This document shows, piece after piece, positions 8,594 to 17,269 of a stretch of DNA of 42,825 nucleotides; position 1 is the first letter of the stretch, and each line of letters begins with the position of its first letter. The stretch spans positions 4,986,278 to 5,029,102 of the forward strand of contig CP070673.1 of the NCBI GenBank assembly GCA_020351915.1, read 5' to 3'. A program made the position numbers and the translations under genes. Source of the DNA: Deltaproteobacteria bacterium (lineage in GTDB: Bacteria; Desulfobacterota; DSM-4660; Desulfatiglandales; B25-G16). The notes beneath the pieces are model-generated. The model was not told the origin of the DNA, ran no database searches, and saw only the letters and a list, made by a program, of their open reading frames with translations.

Positions 8594-9622
8594 TCATTTG
8601 TTAAAGATTTCCCTCACCTCAGGACACACGGATTCTGGGGGCATAACCGTGGCTGATTCCTTATGCAGCGTTTGCAGATAGGCCCGATCGCTATTGCCGA
8701 TGGGCCGTGGAAGGAGCCGAGGACAGATTTTGGCGTTGATCCTGAAATCTTCATCCTGCTTATGAGAGAAGATCGACATATTGAAGGAGGGAATATCCTT
8801 TTGGCCGAAGTATTGTAAGACCCTTGAAAGTCCTTGAAGAAATGCGCCAAGCTCTCCAATTCCTAATTGAATCAGGGAGTAGTGTTCAGGGAAAATGCAC
8901 CAGACATCGGGCAAAAAGGTCTGGGGCACGAAGCTCATGACCCAAAAAGTAGATCCAATCTCACCAATATAGCGCTCTCCAGATTTTTTCTCTGCACTTA
9001 TGAAATCCTTCCAGAAGCTTCTTCCATTTTCATTGAGGTATCTTGTGCATCCCTCAATCTGGACCCTGTGATGATTGGTAGGAACATATCCACAGTTCAC
9101 CTGCAGGTGAGGATGGACCAAACTTGATCCAGACTCAGGCATATAGTTCCAATTGACATAGAAGAACTGCACCCCAGGATCAAAATTGGCTACCCTTCGG
9201 ATAAACGCCAGTGCCACGGAGAATGCATCGTTCAATCGTTCGGGGGTTAAATTGGGCATTCCAAGGTAGTGCTCATTTGATATGATAGCAACCGCGGCAT
9301 AGGAATCAAAGGGAATCAAGTTTGGTATGAGGGTAGCCCTGCCTTCAGTTATCCTCCCCTCCGGAATAAACTCTTTTGGGAATAGAGGAGTTGATTTTTT
9401 TAGTGACTCAGGACAAAAAGGACAGAACATCTCCTTAGATCGTTGAATCGTCTGTTCCAGATCAGACCGCTCAGGAGGGTTGTACTGGAGCTCGTAGACG
9501 CGACCTGTCTCTCCTGTCAGAGGGTCAAAGCGTATCTCAAAAGGTATTTCATCCAGCACGAAATCCTTGAGCGGGTTAATCAAACGAGTTTTTGACCTTA
9601 TTCTTTTAAAGGTTATTTTCAT
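8594..9622 (-). CDS. Galactose-1-phosphate uridylyltransferase-like protein (HIT superfamily)
   Basis: 342 residues from the ATG at 9620-9622. Features of the GalT branch of the histidine-triad superfamily are visible: a possible zinc CxxC (MFCPFCPE), VNWNYMPESGSS followed by LVHPHLQV (the HxHxQ nucleotidyl-transfer motif), and a C-terminal half repeating the fold. It probably transfers a nucleotidyl group to or from a sugar phosphate or related compound. There are no galK/galE neighbours, so classical galactose use is not supported. The frame extends to a GTG at 9661 without a ribosome site, so the ATG is preferred. Confidence 0.75.
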   Translation of the reverse strand: MKITFKRIRSKTRLINPLKDFVLDEIPFEIRFDPLTGETGRVYELQYNPPERSDLEQTIQRSKEMFCPFCPESLKKSTPLFPKEFIPEGRITEGRATLIPNLIPFDSYAAVAIISNEHYLGMPNLTPERLNDAFSVALAFIRRVANFDPGVQFFYVNWNYMPESGSSLVHPHLQVNCGYVPTNHHRVQIEGCTRYLNENGRSFWKDFISAEKKSGERYIGEIGSTFWVMSFVPQTFLPDVWCIFPEHYSLIQLGIGELGAFLQGLSRVLQYFGQKDIPSFNMSIFSHKQDEDFRINAKICPRLLPRPIGNSDRAYLQTLHKESATVMPPESVCPEVREIFNK

Positions 9623-10076
9623 ATCGTTATTTGGACCTTTCTTTGTGCATTTGCCGACCACGTGTCATCTGTTAGTGATCCCCTGGTCTGAGTTCTAGAC
9701 TCCTGCGACCACCTATATAATCCCCTTTTCCAATCAGGACAAGGGCTATTTTAAGTTTTTATTACTGTTTTTAATACCCCGTCCGCTTGCGGCGGGGTTG
9801 CGGATTAAGATAGGGTCCAGGGCTTGCCCTGGGGTTTAATACCTTTTATTAAATATCTACGACGCTTACTATATCAGGCACCATATAGCCGGGCTGATAT
9901 TTTGGTAAAATGTAGTGGCCTTATTGCAGGTCATGTGGTATCCAGTAACGTCATAGGATATACGGCAGTTATGTGTTGCAAGGGAATGAAAGGCGCGCCA
10001 CCTCAAGCAAAGAGCAAAAAGGGAGAAATAATATTCTGGACTCTGAACCTGTAAACTATTGCCGCTGGCATAGGCT
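9623..10076. other. Non-coding region with hairpin repeats
   Basis: Both strands show only short chance frames. At 9776-9798 there is a strong hairpin (ACCCCGTCCGC / GCGGCGGGGT), and shortly after a second GC-rich inverted repeat (tccagggcttgccctgg). The rest, up to the HD-domain gene, shows no identifiable element. Confidence 0.6.
9776..9798. repeat. GC-rich intergenic hairpin
   Basis: ACCCCG-T-CCGC and GCGG-C-GGGGT form a stem with a two-base loop and one mismatch. It lies beyond the start of the leftward GalT-like gene and upstream of the rightward HD gene, so it is not placed as a normal terminator for either. It resembles the GC-rich intergenic hairpin repeats common in this bacterial group. 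Confidence 0.6.
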
Positions 10077-10673
10077 ATGGACCCGGCAATGAGATGCAAA
10101 GTCCCATCAATTGATCAATGCTATAGGCTGTTAAAGGGGTACCATGTTCCTGATCATATTGTTCAGCATAGCAAGACGGTTTGTAAGGTTGCAGTTTTAT
10201 TGGCAGAAGAGCTTAATAAGCAAGGGGAGAATCTGTGCATACCTGAGATTCAGGCAGCGGCATTTTTGCACGATATAACAAAGATGGAAGGTCTCAACAG
10301 AGGCCAAGACCACGCCAAAACCGGCAAAGAGCTTCTTTTGACACTTGGTTTTCAGAGGATTGGTGAAATCGTTGCGGAGCATATTAAGCTCCAAGAAGGA
10401 CGAAACTCCCCGCCTTTATCGGAAGAGGAGATCATTAATTATTCGGATAAGCGGGTGATGCATACCAAGCCGGTAACCCTTGCGGAGCGATTTGCCGATC
10501 TAAGAAAACGCTATAGAGTTAAGGGAATGGATAAGAATGCAATACAACAGATACTTGCACTTGAATATGAAATCTATGATCTTGAGAAGAGGATATTTGC
10601 CAAATTGGATTTCACTCCTCGAAAGCTGTCAGATTTGTTGGAGCGTAAATGGAGCGAGAAACACATATCATGA
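10077..10673 (+). CDS. HD-domain phosphohydrolase
   Basis: 198 residues. The metal-binding pattern of the HD superfamily is present: His31 (VQHSKTV), His65-Asp66 (FLHDITK) and His79 (DHAKTG), with GEIVAEHIK further on. Such small HD proteins hydrolyse phosphate esters of nucleotides or related compounds; the substrate here is unknown. Starts at ATG 10077 and ATG 10089 are both possible, and neither has a strong ribosome site. It has no close same-strand neighbours, and the radical SAM gene converges on it from the right. Confidence 0.82.
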   Translation: MDPAMRCKVPSIDQCYRLLKGYHVPDHIVQHSKTVCKVAVLLAEELNKQGENLCIPEIQAAAFLHDITKMEGLNRGQDHAKTGKELLLTLGFQRIGEIVAEHIKLQEGRNSPPLSEEEIINYSDKRVMHTKPVTLAERFADLRKRYRVKGMDKNAIQQILALEYEIYDLEKRIFAKLDFTPRKLSDLLERKWSEKHIS

Positions 10674-10730
10674 GAATAAAAGGTGAGTCATCTGCCTGCC
10701 ATAGAGCACATTTGCGGTGGATTTATGGCC

Positions 10731-12125
10731 CTATTCATTCTCAGCCATAGAAGAGCTTTCCATTTCATCCCCTAAACGGCCCTGGTTGTACTCTTCTCTC
10801 CAGATGCGATCAGCAAATCTGCCCCACCTGGCAGCATAAGCATCCATCCGTTCCTGGTATACAGTGTAGATCTCCTCAGCTCCTGGATGGGTAAACTTAG
10901 CATTCGTTTTCTTAACAACATCTCGCATAACATGAGGATTGTCGATAATCATACAGGGGCGCAAATGGTTAGGATTGTGAGGCTGGCAGGAACGGATATA
11001 TCGAAATAGAGGACTATTCAAGGCCTCGGCAAGGGGTTTTTCCATGATGTTATCTGTGGCGATGTGGGTATAGACACAGGGCTCCACATCCCCTTTTGCA
11101 TTCACATGAAAATACCTGCGGCCTCCAGCGATGCAGCCTTCAACATAGGGGCCATCATTCCAGAAATCCAGCACAAATATAGGACGTTTATTCCTAATGG
11201 CCAAAACCTGTCTCCTCAAATGATCCCTCTGCTCTGGTGTCACCATGAGGGAGAAGTCTGCCTGGCCGTTAACAGGAATGTAAAGGAAATACATCTGGGT
11301 CATTGAACCGAGAGATATCATGCGATCAATAAAGTGGTAAGAGGAAACCACTTGTACATTTTGGCGTGTAACCGTGGCAGAGGTGCCAATGATGACCCGG
11401 GCGTCATGGAGATATTCAAAGGCCTTCATGATTCGCCGATAAACCCCCGGTCCCCGCCACTCATCGGTCTCTCTTTCACCTCCTTCAAGGCTAATAATCA
11501 CTGCTGTATTGCCAAGCTCGGCAAAGCGCTCAGCCATTTCTCGGGTCATCAGAGTGCCATTGGTATAGACCTGGAAAAAGATTGAGGGATGCTTTTCAAG
11601 TATAGGAAAGAGATGAGGATAAACCAGGGGCTCTCCCCCAAGAATAGTGACGAAGTCTATGCCCAGTTCCTCGCATTCAGTGAGAAGACGATCCACCACT
11701 TCAAATGGAAGCTCCGGTTTCGTCCCATAACCCAATGTGTAACAGCCTTTACAGCGGAGATTACACCGAAGCGTAGGGCTTAGGATCATAATAAAAGGTG
11801 GACGGGCGCCTAACTTTGACTCCCACCTGTCCCTGAGCTTGCCTCCTTCAAACCAGGCCCCATTGAAGAGCGTCTCAAAAAGCCGGATTCTCCTTTTCGC
11901 TGGAAGATAGGTCAGAACGCGCCGGAACAGGTCTTTGGCAGGGTGCCCGGGGGTTTCAAGTAACCGCCTGACTTTTTCTATGCCGTAGAGGACTTCCGGG
12001 TCATTGCTGAGCCACTGCCCTAAATAGGTGAGACGCACGAGGTTATCGTCCGAGATCTTTGGCAACAGGCGGATGATCGCCCGTGCAGCTTGCTGGGCCG
12101 TCTGCTCTTTTAGCCTTGTCTCCAT
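10731..12125 (-). CDS. Radical SAM protein with SPASM-like C-terminus
   Basis: 464 residues. A helical N-terminal region of about 110 residues precedes the radical SAM core, with the cluster motif CNLRCKGC at Cys121, Cys125 and Cys128, then a GGEP-type motif (TILGGEPL) and ISLEGG. A later Cys-containing segment (YVEGCIAGG, GDVEPCVY, RPCMI) suggests an auxiliary-cluster or SPASM-like region. The ATG at 12123-12125 is preceded by a near-perfect AGGAGG; an upstream start 12 codons earlier is less likely. The substrate is unknown. No peptide precursor gene was seen next to it. Confidence 0.88.
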   Translation of the reverse strand: METRLKEQTAQQAARAIIRLLPKISDDNLVRLTYLGQWLSNDPEVLYGIEKVRRLLETPGHPAKDLFRRVLTYLPAKRRIRLFETLFNGAWFEGGKLRDRWESKLGARPPFIMILSPTLRCNLRCKGCYTLGYGTKPELPFEVVDRLLTECEELGIDFVTILGGEPLVYPHLFPILEKHPSIFFQVYTNGTLMTREMAERFAELGNTAVIISLEGGERETDEWRGPGVYRRIMKAFEYLHDARVIIGTSATVTRQNVQVVSSYHFIDRMISLGSMTQMYFLYIPVNGQADFSLMVTPEQRDHLRRQVLAIRNKRPIFVLDFWNDGPYVEGCIAGGRRYFHVNAKGDVEPCVYTHIATDNIMEKPLAEALNSPLFRYIRSCQPHNPNHLRPCMIIDNPHVMRDVVKKTNAKFTHPGAEEIYTVYQERMDAYAARWGRFADRIWREEYNQGRLGDEMESSSMAENE

Positions 12126-12416
12126 AGTTAGCCTCCTTTCTTTAGCGAGAGAAAGGGTCATTATGCTCTCACAACGATTTTTGAGCTATCTCTCTGGCCT
12201 TCTCTCTTTAATGTTTTCCGAACTAACCGTTTTTTTAGCTCTAGCAATCTTGTAACGCCCAATGATTCTATACAAGAGCTTTCTTTCGGTCTCGTTCCGG
12301 TTGGTGGGGTGCCCTTTCAAACAGCCTCTGATGACGTAGGTCACACGTGGCTTTCTTATGCGCTATGACACCAGGAATCTTATCCGGAGTGAATTGATCT
12401 TCTTATTCAGGAGGGT

Positions 12417-12457
12417 GGTGAGTGTTCTCTCACCGAGGTTTTGCTGAACGGCAAAAC
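12417..12457. other. Two tandem hairpins of unknown role
   Basis: GGTGAG-6-CTCACC (12417-12434) is followed three bases later by GTTTTGC-6-GCAAAAC (12438-12457). Both stems are perfect with six-base loops. They lie upstream of the leftward radical SAM gene start, about 290 bases away. They could be part of a leader or small RNA, or a decayed repeat. Confidence 0.45.
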
Positions 12458-12638
12458 AAGGGAATTGGTGACTAACTTTAGTTCACGCTCCACTTCCTCA
12501 GGAGATGTAAACGCTGAAGTGTTCATAGCGGTCCCAACTATTTGAAATGCCTTATCTATTTATAATACAACCAAATTTCTTATTAGGCAAACAAAAAATT
12601 TCCGAATTCAGACATTAAGAAACTTTGAGTTAAATCTT

Positions 12639-12680
12639 GACGGGCTGTTGCATAAGCGAAAAGGGATTTCGGCAACAGCC
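12639..12680. repeat. Interspersed repeat, copy C (collapsed, ends only)
   Basis: GACGGGCTGTTGC, a short spacer, then AAAAGGGATTTCGGCAACAGCC. The first part matches one terminus of the ~200-bp repeat and the second part matches the inverted opposite terminus, with the whole centre missing. It forms a hairpin (GGCTGTTGC / GCAACAGCC). Confidence 0.75.
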
Positions 12681-12829
12681 TTTTGAACAGTGGATCGAAC
12701 GATCCAAGATTTGGTGATTCGACTCGTCTGGAAGTATTTCCTGGCGGCACAGGACTCAATCTCTTGCCGTGGTTAAGAAACAAAAGCCAAAATAGCCAAT
12801 GTTTCATGAAACTGCTCTTTGAGAATCGA

Positions 12830-13507
12830 TCAAGGGGTCTTATCTCTGAGGCCTTCAGGATGTCCGATAGACTGAGCAACGCGTATCACCTGTGATTAAT
12901 ACAAGCCGGATAGAGATGCGCAATCACCCATGTGAGGATCATCAACGCCCTGTTCCACAAAATAACCCAGTGAAGCTTCTGTCATGTTGACACAGATTAC
13001 TAACATGAGTCCGTGCCTTGTGGCATATTCCCTGAGTTTGGCGATCCGCAACAGATGCAAAAGAGTAAGCAGGTGGTAATAAACGAGCACACAGTCAGGC
13101 ACTTTACCGGCCTTGATAGCTAATATCACCTGCCTTTTGGCCTTCATCGGAACCCATCTGAGTACCAGGTTCATCAGCCACACTGTCAACCAACGAGGCG
13201 GCATACCGAGGCGCTTTTCCATATCAATGGCATCAGTGGTAATATCAGTCTGTATCAGATCAGCGCCGAGGTACTTATATATTTCAGGATTGTAGAACTC
13301 GCCTTTGACCCTTGAGTCATTGATCTGAAACGCAACCACTGGCCATTTATCGCTTCTTTTTCTGGCCCTGACACAGAGGGCCATGGTAACCAAGCAGTCA
13401 ATGCCCCCACTTGCTCCGAGAACGAGCCCTTTGAATCCCTGGCGGCCCATTTCTGCTGCCAGGTTTTGCGCTGACCTTTCAACGAAGAGATCAACCGAAA
13501 ACTCCAT
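12830..13507 (-). pseudogene. NAD synthase-like PP-loop ATPase, interrupted by an in-frame stop
   Basis: The intact part (ATG at 13505-13507 to TAA at 12896-12898) encodes about 203 residues of the NH3-dependent NAD synthetase/N-type ATP-pyrophosphatase family. The PP-loop is GASGGIDC, where SGGxDS is usual, and the later GYFVEQG...MGD segment matches the region where NadE proteins read LGYF and GDL. Reading through the TAA in the same frame gives SQVIRVAQSIGHPEGLRDKTP, which is the expected continuation of the family, and then a TGA at 12830-12832. The last part of the family (PSADL and beyond) is absent. Thus one nonsense codon plus loss of the C-terminus, most likely a decaying gene. Whether the truncated protein is still made is unknown. 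Confidence 0.7.
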
Positions 13508-14052
13508 CAGCTTTTTCTCTAATACCACGATACTGTATTCCGGTTATTGACGGGCTCGTCTTGTCCCTGTTTTTTTTCATCGGGCAATTAACCATTGCCC
13601 CTCCGTTTCCATGCAGATCCATAATGTGGAAAAAATCGGCCTATAGCGAAATTACCTTACTGTAGGCTATGGGTTTGGGTCAGTCAACTACTCTCCTATG
13701 AACCCTTTGATACATCCTTCATAGAAGGTTCAGAGGTTCAAAGTTCAGGGTCAGTGAAGGTTAGAAAACAACCCTGAACCTGTGAACGCCTACAAAGATT
13801 TTATAGCCCCAGTTGCTGTAAGATTTGGTATAATGAAAAAACTTTTTGATCTCATTTTCACGTAAGGGTATTTGCCTTTTCTACGGATACTGTGAAATCG
13901 AGCGAAAAGGTGAGATTTTGGCTTTTTTCTACATTCACTAATTGTGTGTAAATACATATGCTAGCGACTATTGACAAGATATCAGGGAGATTATAGTCTT
14001 CTAAGCGGGAATAGATCTGATGATGAGGCTGAAGATTCAAAAGGAGGTGGCC
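13508..14052. other. Intergenic region with GTTCAGGGT-type repeats
   Basis: No gene was seen. Around 13728-13785 there are short related blocks (GTTCAGAGGTTC, AAAGTTCAGGGTCAG and an inverted ACCCTGAACCTGTGAAC). Similar words occur at 10035-10050 (CTCTGAACCTGTAAAC). Such blocks are common degenerate intergenic repeats. A frame at 13858-14463 on the minus strand is low-complexity and antisense to real genes. Confidence 0.5.
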
Positions 14053-14106
14053 GTGAATAAAGCCGCTACGAGTATATTGAATGCTTCTTGTAAGGAGGAG
14101 GGGGAA

Positions 14107-14388
14107 ATGGTTTCGGAGGAAAGCTGTGAGAGTAAGACAATCCGAGAAAAAATGGCCGAAGAGGAGCTGGTCAAAGAGAAGATAGATGCTGAAGGAAACA
14201 GATGGAGAAAGGCCTATTTTGGTGGTGGTGAACATTTTGAGAACTGGTTGGCTCAATGCAGAGAGTTTGGAGAGGTTATGGTAGAAGAGGTCGACTCTGC
14301 AGGATATAAATGCTTTGAGGAAGGTGGAGAAAAACTCTACAGAATCTGGATAAAGCTGGATGAAGGAAAAGAAGACGGCCTTTTTTAG
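14107..14388 (+). CDS. Small conserved-looking protein of unknown function
   Basis: 93 residues from the ATG at 14107, which has AGGAGG nine bases upstream. A GTG at 14053 is also preceded by a good AGGAGG and would give 111 residues. The N-terminal part is highly charged; the C-terminal half (GNRWRKAYFGGGEHFENWL, then a GYKCFEEGGEKLYRIWIK segment) looks like a folded, conserved domain. I do not recognise a named family. It lies 84 bases before a nucleotidyltransferase gene on the same strand and may be cotranscribed with it. Confidence 0.65.
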   Translation: MVSEESCESKTIREKMAEEELVKEKIDAEGNRWRKAYFGGGEHFENWLAQCREFGEVMVEEVDSAGYKCFEEGGEKLYRIWIKLDEGKEDGLF

Positions 14389-14472
14389 ATTGAAGGCTCT
14401 CTCGGCAGTGGTCTTCAGCTTTATAATCGCCGCAGAAACTATTGAATAAAAGGAGAGCGACAAGGATCGGTA

Positions 14473-15294
14473 ATGAGGAAAGCGAGAGTTGCTTCTGTTA
14501 TATTCGCTGCGGGTTATGGAAGCAGGATAAAGGATTACTCTGGTAACAAGATACTCCTGCCTTTAGTCCCCGGATCAGATCCTTATAGAGGAGAGTATCC
14601 GATATTTTCTGAAATCATAAGAAATTTGCCAACAGGACCAAAGGCCTTGGTGGTGCACCACAGAAAGGAAGAAGTGATTAAGGCCACTTGTGATCTTGGC
14701 GTTTTTTATTGTGATCAACCTGTGCCCAATGGAACAGGGGGCGCCCTCATAGCTGCACAGGGTTTCTTAGAAGACATAGATCAGGAAAATCTCATTATTA
14801 CTATGGGCGATGTTCCCTTTGTAAAGGCATCAACCTATCGGAAGCTTCTCAGCCACCTGAGTTATCAGGATTTCGTTGTTCTGGGCTTTAAACCAAGGGA
14901 CAGAGCTCAGTATGGTGTTTTAGAGATAGAAAATGAGGCGGTCAAAAGGATTATCGAGTGGCGATATTGGAGGGAGTATCCAGGAGAGATGCAGAGCCGT
15001 TTTGAGATCTGCAACTCAGGCATATATGCAGCCAATAGAGCCATTCTCCTTGAATACCTTGAGAGGCTGAAACAAATACCTCACCAGGTAGAGAAGGAAA
15101 GAGATGGCCGGATAGTAGTTGTCGAGGAGTATTTTATTACTGATTTGGTTGAGCTGTTGAACAATGATGGGCTGGCGGTTGGTTTTGCCCTTGCCCAGCA
15201 GGAGCATGAGGTCCTGGGTATAGACACCCATGAGGATTTGATGGTAGCCCAGAGCATATTTGCCAAGAAAGACAGAGAGGTAAAAAGACTTTGA
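14473..15294 (+). CDS. GlmU/MobA-like nucleotidyltransferase domain protein
   Basis: 273 residues with a single NTP-transferase fold. The N-terminal loop is VIFAAGYGSRIKDY...NKILLPL, comparable with the LAAGxGTRM...PK motif of sugar-phosphate nucleotidyltransferases. NGTGGALIAAQ and ITMGDVPF correspond to the uridine-binding and metal-binding segments of GlmU-like enzymes. A late EVLGIDTHEDLMVAQ matches the end of the GlmU pyrophosphorylase domain. The left-handed beta-helix acetyltransferase half of GlmU is absent. It probably activates a sugar phosphate; the exact substrate is unknown. Confidence 0.82.
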   Translation: MRKARVASVIFAAGYGSRIKDYSGNKILLPLVPGSDPYRGEYPIFSEIIRNLPTGPKALVVHHRKEEVIKATCDLGVFYCDQPVPNGTGGALIAAQGFLEDIDQENLIITMGDVPFVKASTYRKLLSHLSYQDFVVLGFKPRDRAQYGVLEIENEAVKRIIEWRYWREYPGEMQSRFEICNSGIYAANRAILLEYLERLKQIPHQVEKERDGRIVVVEEYFITDLVELLNNDGLAVGFALAQQEHEVLGIDTHEDLMVAQSIFAKKDREVKRL

Positions 15295-15439
15295 TTGCAG
15301 AACCAGGAAGTGATATCTATAGAGAGCAATTCACTTCTTTGCCCAGCATAGCTCATGAGATGAACAAGGGCCAATTCTGATTCAGAATAATGATGGTGGG
15401 ATTTCCATATAGCCGCTTATCATTAGAAAAGTATAAACC

Positions 15440-17266
15440 ATGAAAAAAGGTTCCACTTCCCCCCTGTTACCAGAAAATGTTTGTCGTATCCTTTTTGAAC
15501 AGGGGCTTATTTCAAAAGGGCAGAGAGAAGGGATTTTCCGGAAAAAGGATACCCTGCAGAAGAAGTTGGAGAAGCTGCGGATTATCAGGCACGCATCAGG
15601 AGGTTCCTCTTCCAGAATAACTAATCCCATAACGATTGTTGATATTATCTGCTTTTTGAGACTCAACCGAAAAGATGATCGAACACGGGAGCTCGATGAA
15701 GAAACCATCTACCAGGCCCTGGCTGAAGAGTGGGGAATAGAGTATAAGAAGGTAGATCCACTCAAGCTTGATCTCAAGTTGGTAACAACCATGATTCCCA
15801 GATCCTTTGCTATGAAACATCTCGTTCTTCCTACTAGTGTAAAAGATGGCTGGCTGACGGTAGCTACACCAAATCCCCATAATCTTGAGGTTATGGACGA
15901 TATCAGTAGGGTTACTCAACTAAAAGTAAGGCCCGTGGTTTCAAGCAAATCTGATATCATCAAGCTCATAGATGAATTCTATGGTTTCAGACGATCGATC
16001 GTTGCAGCTGATCAGCAGTTCTCGGGCCCTGGGATTGACCTCGGCAACCTGGAGCAGTATATGAGGCTCCGGAAAGCCAAGGATCTCCCCTCAGATGATC
16101 GCCACATTGTAAATGCCGTGGACCACCTCTTTAATTACGCCTTTGATCAGAGGGCCAGTGACATTCATATTGAGCCTAAGAGAAATATCACTTCGGTCAG
16201 GCTTCGGATTGATGGGATCTTACATTCCATCTACGAATTGCCAAAAAGCCTTCATGGGGCCCTTATTTCCAGAATCAAGAACCTCTCGCGCCTTGATATG
16301 ACGGAAAAGAGACGTCCCCAGGATGGGAGGATAAAGATTGACAGGGGCCAAGGACTTGAGGCGGAGATCAGGGTTTCAACAGTACCAACAGCCTTCGGTG
16401 AGAAAGCCGTTTTGCGCATACTGGATCCGGATATCCTGTTCCGGGATATCAGCCAGCTCGGCATGACATCACTGGACCAGGTGCGATACCAGCAGTTTAT
16501 TAGTCTTCCTTATGGCCTTGTCTTGGTATGTGGTCCTACTGGCAGCGGTAAATCGACCACCCTGTATTCCACCTTGAGGTATCTATCTACAAGGGAGAGA
16601 AACATCACCACTGTGGAAGATCCCATTGAGATGGTGTATGAGGATTTTAACCAGATAGCTGTGCAGCCAGCAGTGGGTATTACATTCGGAAGTATTTTGA
16701 GGAATATCCTACGGCAGGACCCTGACATAATCATGATTGGGGAGATGAGAGATCTGGAGACGGCGCAAAATGCTATTCAGGCATCTCTGACAGGGCACCT
16801 GGTGCTTTCAACCCTCCATACCAAAGATGCTCCTTTGAGCATTAACCGCTTGGTGGACCTTGGTGTTCCCCGTTTTCTTATCCATTCTAACCTCATTGGT
16901 GTTTTGGCCCAGCGACTCCTCCGCAAGATTTGCCCTTACTGCACCGAGACCTTTGAAATGAGCAGCGAAGAGCTTATGGCTATGGGAATCGAGACAGGAA
17001 AAGAGGGGATGATTGAGTTAACCAGGGGTAGGGGTTGTGTTAGATGCCGGGGGACCGGTTACTTGGGAAGGTTCGGTATTTTTGAAGTCCTACCGGTTAC
17101 AGAGACAATCAAGGATTTGATTGCCGAGGAAGGAAATGCCGATATGATCAGGCAGACTGCCTGCAAGGAAGATATGGTTACGCTCAGGGAAAATGCCATC
17201 AAAAAGATGCTCAACGGTGACACAACCTATCAGGAGGTAGTCAGGGTAACCTGGGGGCAGATCTGA
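15440..17266 (+). CDS. Type II secretion/type IV pilus assembly ATPase, GspE/PilB family
   Basis: 608 residues. An N-terminal MshEN/T2SSE_N region (about 60-190, with YQALAEEWGIEYKKVDPL) leads into the ATPase module. Walker A is GPTGSGKSTT near residue 368, the Asp box and His box follow (TVEDPIE, LSTLHTKDAP), and IIMIGEMRD is the Walker B region. A four-Cys zinc site (CPYC near 497, CVRC near 532) is as expected for GspE/PilB. It powers pilus or pseudopilus polymerisation at the inner membrane. No other pilus or secretion genes are in the window, and recN follows after four bases, so the gene is separated from its system. Confidence 0.92.
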   Translation: MKKGSTSPLLPENVCRILFEQGLISKGQREGIFRKKDTLQKKLEKLRIIRHASGGSSSRITNPITIVDIICFLRLNRKDDRTRELDEETIYQALAEEWGIEYKKVDPLKLDLKLVTTMIPRSFAMKHLVLPTSVKDGWLTVATPNPHNLEVMDDISRVTQLKVRPVVSSKSDIIKLIDEFYGFRRSIVAADQQFSGPGIDLGNLEQYMRLRKAKDLPSDDRHIVNAVDHLFNYAFDQRASDIHIEPKRNITSVRLRIDGILHSIYELPKSLHGALISRIKNLSRLDMTEKRRPQDGRIKIDRGQGLEAEIRVSTVPTAFGEKAVLRILDPDILFRDISQLGMTSLDQVRYQQFISLPYGLVLVCGPTGSGKSTTLYSTLRYLSTRERNITTVEDPIEMVYEDFNQIAVQPAVGITFGSILRNILRQDPDIIMIGEMRDLETAQNAIQASLTGHLVLSTLHTKDAPLSINRLVDLGVPRFLIHSNLIGVLAQRLLRKICPYCTETFEMSSEELMAMGIETGKEGMIELTRGRGCVRCRGTGYLGRFGIFEVLPVTETIKDLIAEEGNADMIRQTACKEDMVTLRENAIKKMLNGDTTYQEVVRVTWGQI

Positions 17267-17269
17267 TCC

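Larger units (their letters stand above)
12126..12829. other. Non-coding region with paired hairpins and a collapsed repeat copy
   Basis: About 700 bp without a convincing gene. It contains two adjacent perfect hairpins at 12417-12457 and a short palindromic copy of the ~200-bp repeat at 12639-12680. Frames at 12583-12879 (minus) and 12683-12895 (plus) overlap this repeat or the end of the broken NAD-synthase-like gene and look like chance. Confidence 0.6.

Noticed and set aside
12683-12895. Plus-strand frame of 70 codons, possible transposase remnant
   Set aside because: No transposase motif was found; it overlaps the tail of the NAD-synthase-like remnant on the other strand.
13858-14463. 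Minus-strand frame of 201 codons, hydrophobic
   Set aside because: Antisense to a gene with good ribosome sites; low-complexity composition and no family features.
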